This document shows positions 8,927-16,078 of a stretch of 64,000 bases of DNA, piece by piece (within the stretch, counting starts at the first letter, position 1; each line of letters begins with the position of its first letter). The notes under the pieces are model-generated. The model worked only from the letters and a program-made list of their open reading frames with translations, made no database searches and was not told the DNA's origin. The position numbers and the translations under genes are program-made. The stretch is from Actinomadura madurae. GTDB taxonomy: Bacteria > Actinomycetota > Actinomycetes > Streptosporangiales > Streptosporangiaceae. Location of the stretch: NCBI RefSeq assembly GCF_900115095.1, contig NZ_FOVH01000007.1, forward strand, positions 310,001 through 374,000, read 5' to 3'.

Positions 8927-9985
8927 ATGCCACCGGTCGTCGAACTGCACACGTCCATCGCACAACTGCGCGCCCGGCACTCCGAGCTGCCCGTGGCCGA
9001 TCAGAATCTGCGCGAGCTGGAACGGGTCGAGCGCCTGCGGCGGTTCAGCTCCATGACCACCATGTACCTGACCGCGCGCACCCGCTCGGGCGTGCACGGT
9101 CTGCTGCCGCTGTACCCGACATCCCGGTCCGCGCTGCCTGAAGAGACCGTCGCGCGATTGTTCCAGGAGGAGACCGACCCCGCGTGGCGGTCGATGATGT
9201 TGATCGGGTCGGACGCCACCGCGCCGAACAGCCTGGTATGCACGCCGGACACGGCGGCCGCGCTGGTCGAGGAGGCAGTCGCCATCAGTGTCCGCCACTC
9301 ACCTGACCTGGTCTGCTTCCCGCATCTGAGCGACGCGCAGCACGCCGCGGTCCGACCATGTCTGGGAGCAGATCCCGAGTTCAGCGGGGAACGCGAGGAG
9401 GCCTACTTCGACCTCCGGTACGGCTCGTTCGACGAGTACGTCATGTCGCTGCCCAGGCAGCGCCGATCCCACATCCGCCGGGAACGCCGGCTGTTCCGGG
9501 AGTCCCGCGTCACCCTGCGCGAGCTGCCGCCGGCGGAGGTCGTCCACCTGGAGCCCTACCTGACCGGAGTGGAAAGCCGGTACGGGGTGCCGCCCCGGCC
9601 GGAGCTCCAACGGCTGTACCTGCGCACCACGGCACAAGCCATGGGCGACCGCGGCACCGCGCTGGTGGCGTCCGTGGCCGACCGGCCCATCGCGTTCACC
9701 ACCCTGTGGGATCTCGGCTCCGTGTGGCGTACGCGGGTCTGGGGATGTGACGACACGCATCCGCTGGTCCGCGAGGCGGCGGTCTACTTCAACCTCATGT
9801 ACTACGAGCCGATCATCCGGGCCGACGCGGCCGACGCGCGGCGGTTGTACGTCGGAACCGGAACGATCGAGGCCAAGACCCGGCGCGGGGCCAGGGTGCG
9901 CCGGCTGCGCAGTATCGGCTGGGCACCCGATCACGCCCGGTCCCGGGGCCGATCGACCGCGACGACCCTGAACTCGGAGGTGTAG
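8927..9985 (+). CDS. FemAB/GNAT-like transferase 1
   Basis: A 352-residue protein of the FemAB-like/'peptidogalycan' GNAT superfamily. Signature pieces are SFDEYVMSLPRQRR, RRERRLF, WGCDD, YFNLMYYEPIIR and GTGTIEAKTRRGARVRRL. The protein at 15017-16078 carries the same pieces in the same order, so the two are paralogues. FemAB members transfer amino acids from aminoacyl-tRNA to an amine, and other members use acyl-CoA or acyl-carrier donors. The donor here is unknown. Its 3' end overlaps the convergent LanB-like gene by 55 bases. Role in amide formation or acyl transfer in the pathway is inferred from context. Confidence 0.72.
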   Translation: MPPVVELHTSIAQLRARHSELPVADQNLRELERVERLRRFSSMTTMYLTARTRSGVHGLLPLYPTSRSALPEETVARLFQEETDPAWRSMMLIGSDATAPNSLVCTPDTAAALVEEAVAISVRHSPDLVCFPHLSDAQHAAVRPCLGADPEFSGEREEAYFDLRYGSFDEYVMSLPRQRRSHIRRERRLFRESRVTLRELPPAEVVHLEPYLTGVESRYGVPPRPELQRLYLRTTAQAMGDRGTALVASVADRPIAFTTLWDLGSVWRTRVWGCDDTHPLVREAAVYFNLMYYEPIIRADAADARRLYVGTGTIEAKTRRGARVRRLRSIGWAPDHARSRGRSTATTLNSEV

Positions 9986-12213
9986 CGCGCACCGCTACCG
10001 TCGCGCAACCACAGCTCGTCCGGCGCGGGCAGCATCTCCACCAGGTCGATCGGCGCGTCGGGCGCCGCGCCGCGGATCGCCCTGGCCAGATTGTCCACGA
10101 GCAGCGGGGCCGCGAAGTCCACATGGAACGGTTTGGCCGCCGCCGGGGTCCGCACGAAGACGTGCCGCGGCATGCGCGCCTGTTCGGCGAAGGCGCGCAT
10201 CCGGTCGTGTCCCGGATCCTCGCGCCGCCGCGCCGGAGTCCCGAACTCGCCGGCCCGGAACCGCCAGCTCCGCCGGCACACGACCAGGTCCCCCAAGGCC
10301 ACCCTGGGCGCGAACCGGCTCGGCGGCCGCAGCCGGAACAGGTTGACCACGAGCGCGGTGACGAACTCGCCGAAGCATTCGAGCACCGGCGCGGCCCAGC
10401 CGTCCCGCTCCGCCGTGGCCATCAGCCGCCCGCCGGCCTCGGTCACCGACAGCGCGGTCGCCGGCGTGCTGCCCGCACCGGACGGGTGGCCGTCGTCGGC
10501 ACCGTACGACCAGTAGCGGTACCGGCCAGGCGGGTCCAGCGCGGGCGGCGGGTAGGTGCGCGGTCCGACTTCTGGCGACGAGTTGGGGTAGACGGGCATG
10601 ACACGTCCCGGTGATGTGTCCGCGACGAGCGCCACCAGCTCCGACTCGTCGTCGGCCTGCGTGCGGAAGACCCGGCTCTCCAGGGTGTTGAGGGCGACGT
10701 GCAGTTCGCCGAGGACCCACCTCGCGCCACCACCGGCGCGGCGCAGCATCAGGTCGGGGCTATGGGTCAGCGCGGCGGCCCACAGCCGCCCGCTCGCGGG
10801 GAACAGCGTGTCGGCGCGGCGTCTGGCCTCCCCCACGTCGAGTTCGACGCCGGCCGCGCCGTCGGACAGGATCTGCGCCCAGCGCAGTTGGAAGTCCGCC
10901 ACGACCGGGTCCAGCAGGTCGTTCCCCTGCGCCAGCACGTCGGCGGAGGCGAACTGAAGGTCGGCGAGCGAAACGCGGGCAGAGCCGGAACGCAGCTTGC
11001 GGTACCGCCGGCCCAACTCCTCCTCGACGGTCTCTCCCACCTGGCCCGCCAGCCACCTCGCGCTGTCGAGCAGGATGCCGAGCGGGGCCGCCAGACCGTC
11101 CAGCAGCTCCGCGCCCAGCTCGACGTCGAGATCGCGGCGGCAGTCGAGGTAGACCGGGGTCCGGCCCCCCGACGTCCGCCGCGGCACGGTGACGGCACGG
11201 TCACCGCCGCATGCCGCCACCCGCGTGCGGAGTCGGGCGAGCCGCTCGTGCAACGCCATGGCGCCGCTCGCCGAGGCCACTGCGCGGCGGTCCGCGTCCA
11301 GGGAGTCCAGTGTGGACAGCAACAGGTCGCGCTCGGCACAGTCGTCGGGCAGCGCGCGCACCTGGTCGCGGAGATGCCGCTCGGGGTGGGCGTCGAGTGG
11401 AACACGGAACCCGATCCGCACTATCCCCGCGCCGGCCAGCCGGTCCAGCGCCGCGACCGCGGCGGGTCCGAAGCGCGATTTCACCTCACCGACGGATCGA
11501 ACCTCCCCCAGCACCCCCACGATCTCGGCCACCGCCGGGTCCAGCGGCACCGGGGGCCGGTGCGGCCGGAGAATCGACCCGTCCACCAGCGAGCAGGACG
11601 GGTTCAGCCGGACGGGAAGGTGGCGGCGCAGCGCGGGGTCGGCGGCCCAGGCCGCGGCGATCGCCTCGATCGCCCACACCTCGAAGAAGACCCCGGACCG
11701 CCGGACGCCGAAGCCGCCGGACACCGAGGTCGTGCCGGGCGACCACCGCGCCCAGGACACCGGGCCGAAGAACCCGATGGTGTCGTTCTTGGCGCAGTAG
11801 CGCTGCGCATAGCGGGCGATCAGCGCATCCCGTCGATCCATCCTGGACAGGCGGGGGCGTTCGCCCTGCGCCAGCGCGCGAACGTAGTCGCCGACCCAGT
11901 TGTCCATCGCGGGCGGGTTCTGCCACGCCAGGGCTCTCAGCAGGACGCCGTCCAGGAGCAGGCGGTCGACCGCCGTACGCGAGCGGGCGCGCAGTGCCGC
12001 GTCGCGCTCGGCTCCCGGAGGCATCGCCAGTTCGGCGGCGGCCGCCAGCGGGGCGAGCCGGTCGTACGGCAGGCCCGCCGAGCGCAGCGCGGCCAGCGGC
12101 CACATCGACCACCCGCGGTCGAGGTCGACCAGCCCGGCGCCCGGCGCGGCCGACGGTGCCGAGGTCACGGTGTCCATAGCCACGATCACCAGATGATGGA
12201 CGTAGTACGACAC
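9931..12213 (-). CDS. LanB-like lantibiotic dehydratase family protein, glutamylation-type domain only
   Basis: About 760 residues matching my recollection of the lantibiotic dehydratase N-terminal (tRNA-dependent glutamylation) family. It has a motif RYCAKNDTIGFFGPVSW at about 145-160, where classical members have a TPFGLF-type stretch, and a C-terminal VYPNSSPEVGPRTYPPP region. Full LanB enzymes are near 1000 residues. The roughly 250-residue elimination domain is not recognisable here, as in split LanB proteins or the peptide aminoacyl-tRNA ligases (PEARLs). The GTG at 12213 gives the longest form; the ATG at 12177 is an alternative, and neither has a strong ribosome site. No LanA-type precursor peptide gene is seen nearby. 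Possible roles are Glu transfer to a hydroxyl before elimination, or aminoacyl-tRNA-dependent ligation. Confidence 0.65.
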   Translation of the reverse strand: MSYYVHHLVIVAMDTVTSAPSAAPGAGLVDLDRGWSMWPLAALRSAGLPYDRLAPLAAAAELAMPPGAERDAALRARSRTAVDRLLLDGVLLRALAWQNPPAMDNWVGDYVRALAQGERPRLSRMDRRDALIARYAQRYCAKNDTIGFFGPVSWARWSPGTTSVSGGFGVRRSGVFFEVWAIEAIAAAWAADPALRRHLPVRLNPSCSLVDGSILRPHRPPVPLDPAVAEIVGVLGEVRSVGEVKSRFGPAAVAALDRLAGAGIVRIGFRVPLDAHPERHLRDQVRALPDDCAERDLLLSTLDSLDADRRAVASASGAMALHERLARLRTRVAACGGDRAVTVPRRTSGGRTPVYLDCRRDLDVELGAELLDGLAAPLGILLDSARWLAGQVGETVEEELGRRYRKLRSGSARVSLADLQFASADVLAQGNDLLDPVVADFQLRWAQILSDGAAGVELDVGEARRRADTLFPASGRLWAAALTHSPDLMLRRAGGGARWVLGELHVALNTLESRVFRTQADDESELVALVADTSPGRVMPVYPNSSPEVGPRTYPPPALDPPGRYRYWSYGADDGHPSGAGSTPATALSVTEAGGRLMATAERDGWAAPVLECFGEFVTALVVNLFRLRPPSRFAPRVALGDLVVCRRSWRFRAGEFGTPARRREDPGHDRMRAFAEQARMPRHVFVRTPAAAKPFHVDFAAPLLVDNLARAIRGAAPDAPIDLVEMLPAPDELWLRDGSGARYTSEFRVVAVDRPRDRA

Positions 12214-12297
12214 CGCGACAAGTCACCGTTATCCGGGACCTGGCGGCCCGCTGCCCCGCGAACAGGTGACAGGTGACGGGCAGGCGCGGCCCGGAAA
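12214..12297. promoter_or_regulatory. Divergent promoter region between LanB-like gene and exporter operon
   Basis: Eighty-four bases separate two divergent genes, so promoters for both must lie here or within the 5' ends. It contains a direct repeat AGGTGAC-AGGTGAC (about 12264-12277) and a segment TGGCGGCCCGCTGCC (12241-12255) that loosely resembles the dyads before the regulator gene and the tailoring operon. No confident -10/-35 pair was identified. Confidence 0.35.
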
Positions 12298-13377
12298 ATG
12301 GGCACGTTCGGCAAACCATCGACGTTGCGAGCGGTACAGCCTGTGAACGAGATTCAGGAAGGCCGGTGGACACCGCTGCCGCGCGGCACGGCGTCCGGCG
12401 GCGGCCCGGCGATCACCGTTCGAGATCTTCGTAGGTCATTCACCGTCCCGGTACGCGACGCCGGCCTCGGCGCGGCCATCGCCGGCGTGGTACGCCGCCG
12501 CACCCGCCGGGTCCTCGCGGTGGACGGGGTCTCCTTCGACATCCATGCCGGCGAGATCGTCGGGTTCCTCGGCCCGAACGGTGCCGGCAAGACCACGACG
12601 CTGAAGCTCCTCACCGGCCTGCTGCATCCCACCGGTGGCCAGGTGCGGGTCCTCGGTCACGTACCGGCCCGGCGGCGCCCCGACTACCTGACGAAGATCA
12701 CTCTGGTCGCGGGAAACCGCAACCAGCTGCAATGGGACCTGCCGGTCGACGACTCGTTCGAGCTCAACCGTGCCGTCTACCGGATCCCGCACCGGGACTA
12801 CCGGCGCATCCGCGATGAGCTGGTCGAGGCTCTGGAGATCGGCCCCCTGCTGCGCAAGCCGGTGCGCAACCTGTCGCTGGGCGAGCGGATGAAGGTCGAG
12901 TTCACCGGCTCGTTGCTGCACCGGCCGGCGGTGCTGTTCCTGGACGAGCCGACGCTCGGCCTCGACATCGTGATGCAGCGGCGGATCCGGGCCTTCGTGG
13001 GCGGCTACGCCGCACGGCATGGCGCGACGGTGCTCATGACCAGTCATTACATGGCCGACATCGAGGCGCTGTGCCGCCGCGTGATCATCATCGATGGCGG
13101 GCGCATCCTGCTGGACGACCGATTGGCCGGCGTCGGTGCCCGGTTCGGGTCGATGAAGGAGGTCGACGTCATCCTGAACGGGCCCGCGGACCTGTCGAGG
13201 TACGGCCTGGTCACCCGGGTCGAGCCGGGCCGGGTCCGGCTCCGGATACCGAAACACGACATCGCTGCGGCAACCTGGCACCTGCTCGCCAACCACCCGG
13301 TCGTCGACCTGTCCATATCGGACCCGCCGATCGAGGATCTGATCGCGACGATATTCGCCAACCGGGGACGGCGATGA
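12298..13377 (+). CDS. ABC transporter ATP-binding protein (ABC-2 type exporter)
   Basis: A 359-residue ATPase with Walker A GPNGAGKTT, signature LSLGERMKVE, Walker B LFLDEPTLGLD and switch His (MTSHYM). The N-terminal extension and the stretch LAVDGVSFDIHAGEI match ATPases that partner DUF990/ABC-2 permeases of the viologen/daunorubicin exporter type. It is the first gene of a three-gene operon and overlaps the following permease by ATGA. The start may be the ATG at 12298 or a GTG at 12343. The likely job is export of, or self-resistance to, the cluster product. Confidence 0.92.
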   Translation: MGTFGKPSTLRAVQPVNEIQEGRWTPLPRGTASGGGPAITVRDLRRSFTVPVRDAGLGAAIAGVVRRRTRRVLAVDGVSFDIHAGEIVGFLGPNGAGKTTTLKLLTGLLHPTGGQVRVLGHVPARRRPDYLTKITLVAGNRNQLQWDLPVDDSFELNRAVYRIPHRDYRRIRDELVEALEIGPLLRKPVRNLSLGERMKVEFTGSLLHRPAVLFLDEPTLGLDIVMQRRIRAFVGGYAARHGATVLMTSHYMADIEALCRRVIIIDGGRILLDDRLAGVGARFGSMKEVDVILNGPADLSRYGLVTRVEPGRVRLRIPKHDIAAATWHLLANHPVVDLSISDPPIEDLIATIFANRGRR

Positions 13378-14198
13378 CCCGGGTCGCGGCGCGCGTGCGC
13401 GCGCGGGCCGGCTTCTATCGAAAGTCCGTCGCCGTGTCGGCGAGCAAGGTTTTGCAGTACCGGGTCACCAACTACCTGCTGATAGCCATCATCGCCACCG
13501 AGAGCGTCATCTACCTCATGCTCTGGCAGGCGGTCGCCGCGGCCGGCGGTGGCTCCGTCGGAGCGTGGACCCACCGCGAGATCGCCGCCTACTTCGTCGT
13601 GCTGGCCCTGGTGCGCAACATGACCCTGACGTTCAGCCCGTACGAATTCGAGGGCCGGATCCGCAGTGGGTCCTTCGCCGCCGCGCTCCTGCGGCCGATG
13701 CATCCGATCCATGCCGACATCGCCGAGAAGGGGGGCGAGAAACTCGTCACCATCGTCCTGTGGCTCCCGGTCACCGCCGCGCTGGCCCTGGTGTTCCGAC
13801 CGGAGCTGACGGTGACCGCGGTCGAGCTCGTGGTCTTCGTCCTCGCCCTATGGGGCGCGTTCCTGCTGCGCACGCTGTACCTGTGGCTGCTCGGCATGAC
13901 CACCTTCTGGACCACCCGGGCTAGCGCGGCATTCGACCTGTTCCTCGTCCTTGAGCTGCTCCTGTCCGGCCGGCTCGTGCCCCTCTCGCTGCTGCCGCCG
14001 TGGCTCGCGGACATCGCGGAGTTCCTCCCGTTCCGGTGGGTGTTCGGATTCCCCGTCGAGTCGCTCGTCGCCGATCTGCCGGCGCGGGAGCTGCTCGCCG
14101 GGCTCGGCATGCAGGCGTTGTGGGCGGCCGCGGGTAGCGGCGCGGTCGCGCTCATGTGGCGCTCCGCGGTCCGCCGGCACACGGCGGTGGGGACATGA
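13374..14198 (+). CDS. ABC-2 family permease, subunit 1
   Basis: A 274-residue membrane protein with about six hydrophobic segments (for example YLLIAIIATESVIYLML and AVELVVFVLALWGAFLL). It begins at ATG 13374, overlapping the ATPase stop by 4 bases, and overlaps the next permease by ATGA. The composition and the pairing with a second permease are those of heterodimeric ABC-2 exporters driven by the preceding ATPase. Substrate is not readable. Location implies the NRPS/PKS product. Confidence 0.88.
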   Translation: MTRVAARVRARAGFYRKSVAVSASKVLQYRVTNYLLIAIIATESVIYLMLWQAVAAAGGGSVGAWTHREIAAYFVVLALVRNMTLTFSPYEFEGRIRSGSFAAALLRPMHPIHADIAEKGGEKLVTIVLWLPVTAALALVFRPELTVTAVELVVFVLALWGAFLLRTLYLWLLGMTTFWTTRASAAFDLFLVLELLLSGRLVPLSLLPPWLADIAEFLPFRWVFGFPVESLVADLPARELLAGLGMQALWAAAGSGAVALMWRSAVRRHTAVGT

Positions 14199-14980
14199 GG
14201 GCCCCGCGGTTGGCGCTGCTGATGCTCCGCGTGCAACTGCTCAACGAGCTGCAGTACCGCGCCAACCTCGCCGTGCAACTGCTGCAGAACGTGCTCGCGC
14301 TGGTCATCGGCGTCATCACGATCGACCTCGTGTTCAGCCATGTCGACGACCTCGAAGGCTGGAGCAGACCTCAGCTACTGGTCCTCTTCGGCGTCTTCAC
14401 GCTCGTCGGCGGGCTCCTCCGGATGATCGTCCGGCCGGTGTTCGCCAGGCTGGTCGAGGACGTACGCGAAGGTGGCTTCGACTTCGTCCTGGCCAAGCCC
14501 GTGGACACCCAGCTGTGGGTCAGCAGCCGCGCGGTGGACCTGTGGCAGGGCATCGACGTCCTCTTCGGGCTCGGTGTCATCGCCTGGGCGACGACGCTCC
14601 TGCCGGCGCAGATCCGGGTCACCGACGTCGTGATGTTCTGCGTCGCGCTCCTCCTCGGCACCGTCATCCTCTACTGCTTCCTGTTCTCCCTGGTCACGAC
14701 GTCGTTCTGGTTCGTGCGCACAGAGGAGATCGCCGAGCTGTTCCAGTACGTGTACCAGGCCGGCCGCTGGCCGATGACCATCTACCCCGGCTGGCTCCGG
14801 GCGGCCCTGACCTTCGTCGTACCGATCGGGCTGTCGGTCTCCCTGCCCGCCGACGCGCTCTTGTCGAGGCTGTCGGGGTACACGCTGCTCGGCGAGTTCG
14901 CCGTCGCGGTCGCCTTCGTCGCCTTCACCCGGTGGATCTTCAGGGTGGGGATCCGGAACTACACCGGAGCATCCGCATGA
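14195..14980 (+). CDS. ABC-2 family permease, subunit 2 (DUF990-like)
   Basis: A 261-residue membrane protein. It opens with LLMLRVQLLNELQYRANLA and has the VLAKPVDTQLWVSSR cytoplasmic segment characteristic of the DUF990 permease group, with about six membrane spans. ATG 14195 overlaps the previous gene's stop by 4 bases. It completes the exporter of one ATPase and two permeases. Its stop lies 36 bases before the convergent FemAB-like gene, and I see no clear stem-loop terminator there. Confidence 0.88.
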   Translation: MRAPRLALLMLRVQLLNELQYRANLAVQLLQNVLALVIGVITIDLVFSHVDDLEGWSRPQLLVLFGVFTLVGGLLRMIVRPVFARLVEDVREGGFDFVLAKPVDTQLWVSSRAVDLWQGIDVLFGLGVIAWATTLLPAQIRVTDVVMFCVALLLGTVILYCFLFSLVTTSFWFVRTEEIAELFQYVYQAGRWPMTIYPGWLRAALTFVVPIGLSVSLPADALLSRLSGYTLLGEFAVAVAFVAFTRWIFRVGIRNYTGASA

Positions 14981-15016
14981 GTCAACGCTCCAGCGCGACT
15001 CCCCAGCGCTCACCGC

Positions 15017-16078
15017 TCAGCCGGTGACCGCGGACGCCCTCCGGACGGTCCACGAGTCCGCCGCCGCACCGAGCGTGGTCAACCGGCGCAGCCGGGCACC
15101 GCGCTGCCGCTTGGGCTCCAGCGCCTCGGTGCCGAAGTTCACCGATCGCACGCCGCGCTCGGCCGCCCGTATGAGCGGTTCGTAGAACACAAGGTTGAAG
15201 TACGCGCAGGTCCCGCTGGTCAGCTCGTAGTCGCAGCCCCAGCAGCGCACCGACCAGTCCGGCCCCTGTTCCCAGATCACCGAGAAGGCCACCGGCGTCC
15301 GCCCGCGGCAGGCGACCAGTGTCGTGCTCGAACTTCGCATCGCCAGCCCCGTGGTCAGCAGGTAGATCTCGTGGACCTCCAGCGCATCCCGGCTGCCGTA
15401 CTTGCGTTCCACGTTGTGCAGCAGCGGTGCCAGCTCGCGGACGGCGTCGACCAGGGGCACCTCGAACAGCCGCAGCGGCGACGCCGCGAACCGGCGCCGC
15501 TCCCGCCGGAACTGCCGCCGCCGGGCGGGAAGCGACGCGACGTACCCGTCGAACGAGGTGAACGTGACGTCGACGATCGCATCGCAGGACGTGCTCCGCG
15601 CGATGGACCGCGCGGGCAGCACCGCCGCGACCGCCGGAGCGATCTCGTCCTCGAGCTGCGGGACGCACACGAAGTCCGCCCCGGCGGCGGCCGCGAGCTC
15701 GACGCCGCGCTCGAACAGGGCGCGCAGCACCTCGACCCGGTCGGGGCCGCAGGCGGTCACCGCATTGGGCAACGTACCGAGCGAGCCGAGGCACACGGCC
15801 TGCTCCCATCGCGCGCCGACGGGCCCGAACAGCTCCGCCGGGTCGACCGCCGAGCCGCTCCGCCGCGGCACCGGGTACACGGGAAGCAGCCCGCGGAGCC
15901 GGCCGCCTCGATCCGTCGCGACCACGTACCGCACCTCGCCGCCCTGCGCCGCGTACAGCCGCTCGACCCGGAGCAGCTCGCCGGCCACGTGCGGGTGCGA
16001 GGCCGGTCCCTCGGTGAACCCGGCCGTGATCGGCTCGACCTGGTCGACGACGGTCACCGACAGCACGGGCTCAGCCAT
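15017..16078 (-). CDS. FemAB/GNAT-like transferase 2
   Basis: A 353-residue paralogue of the protein at 8927-9985, sharing SFDGYVASLP, RRERRRF, WGCDYE, YFNLVFYEPLIR and FGTEALEPKRQRGARLRRL. The start ATG at 16078 overlaps the stop of the upstream KS-AT gene by 8 bases, so the two are translationally coupled. The frame is open further upstream, but that region belongs to the PKS gene. Coupling to a KS-AT protein that has no ACP suggests a transferase acting on a PKS- or amino-acid-bound substrate. Donor and acceptor are unknown. Confidence 0.72.
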   Translation of the reverse strand: MAEPVLSVTVVDQVEPITAGFTEGPASHPHVAGELLRVERLYAAQGGEVRYVVATDRGGRLRGLLPVYPVPRRSGSAVDPAELFGPVGARWEQAVCLGSLGTLPNAVTACGPDRVEVLRALFERGVELAAAAGADFVCVPQLEDEIAPAVAAVLPARSIARSTSCDAIVDVTFTSFDGYVASLPARRRQFRRERRRFAASPLRLFEVPLVDAVRELAPLLHNVERKYGSRDALEVHEIYLLTTGLAMRSSSTTLVACRGRTPVAFSVIWEQGPDWSVRCWGCDYELTSGTCAYFNLVFYEPLIRAAERGVRSVNFGTEALEPKRQRGARLRRLTTLGAAADSWTVRRASAVTG

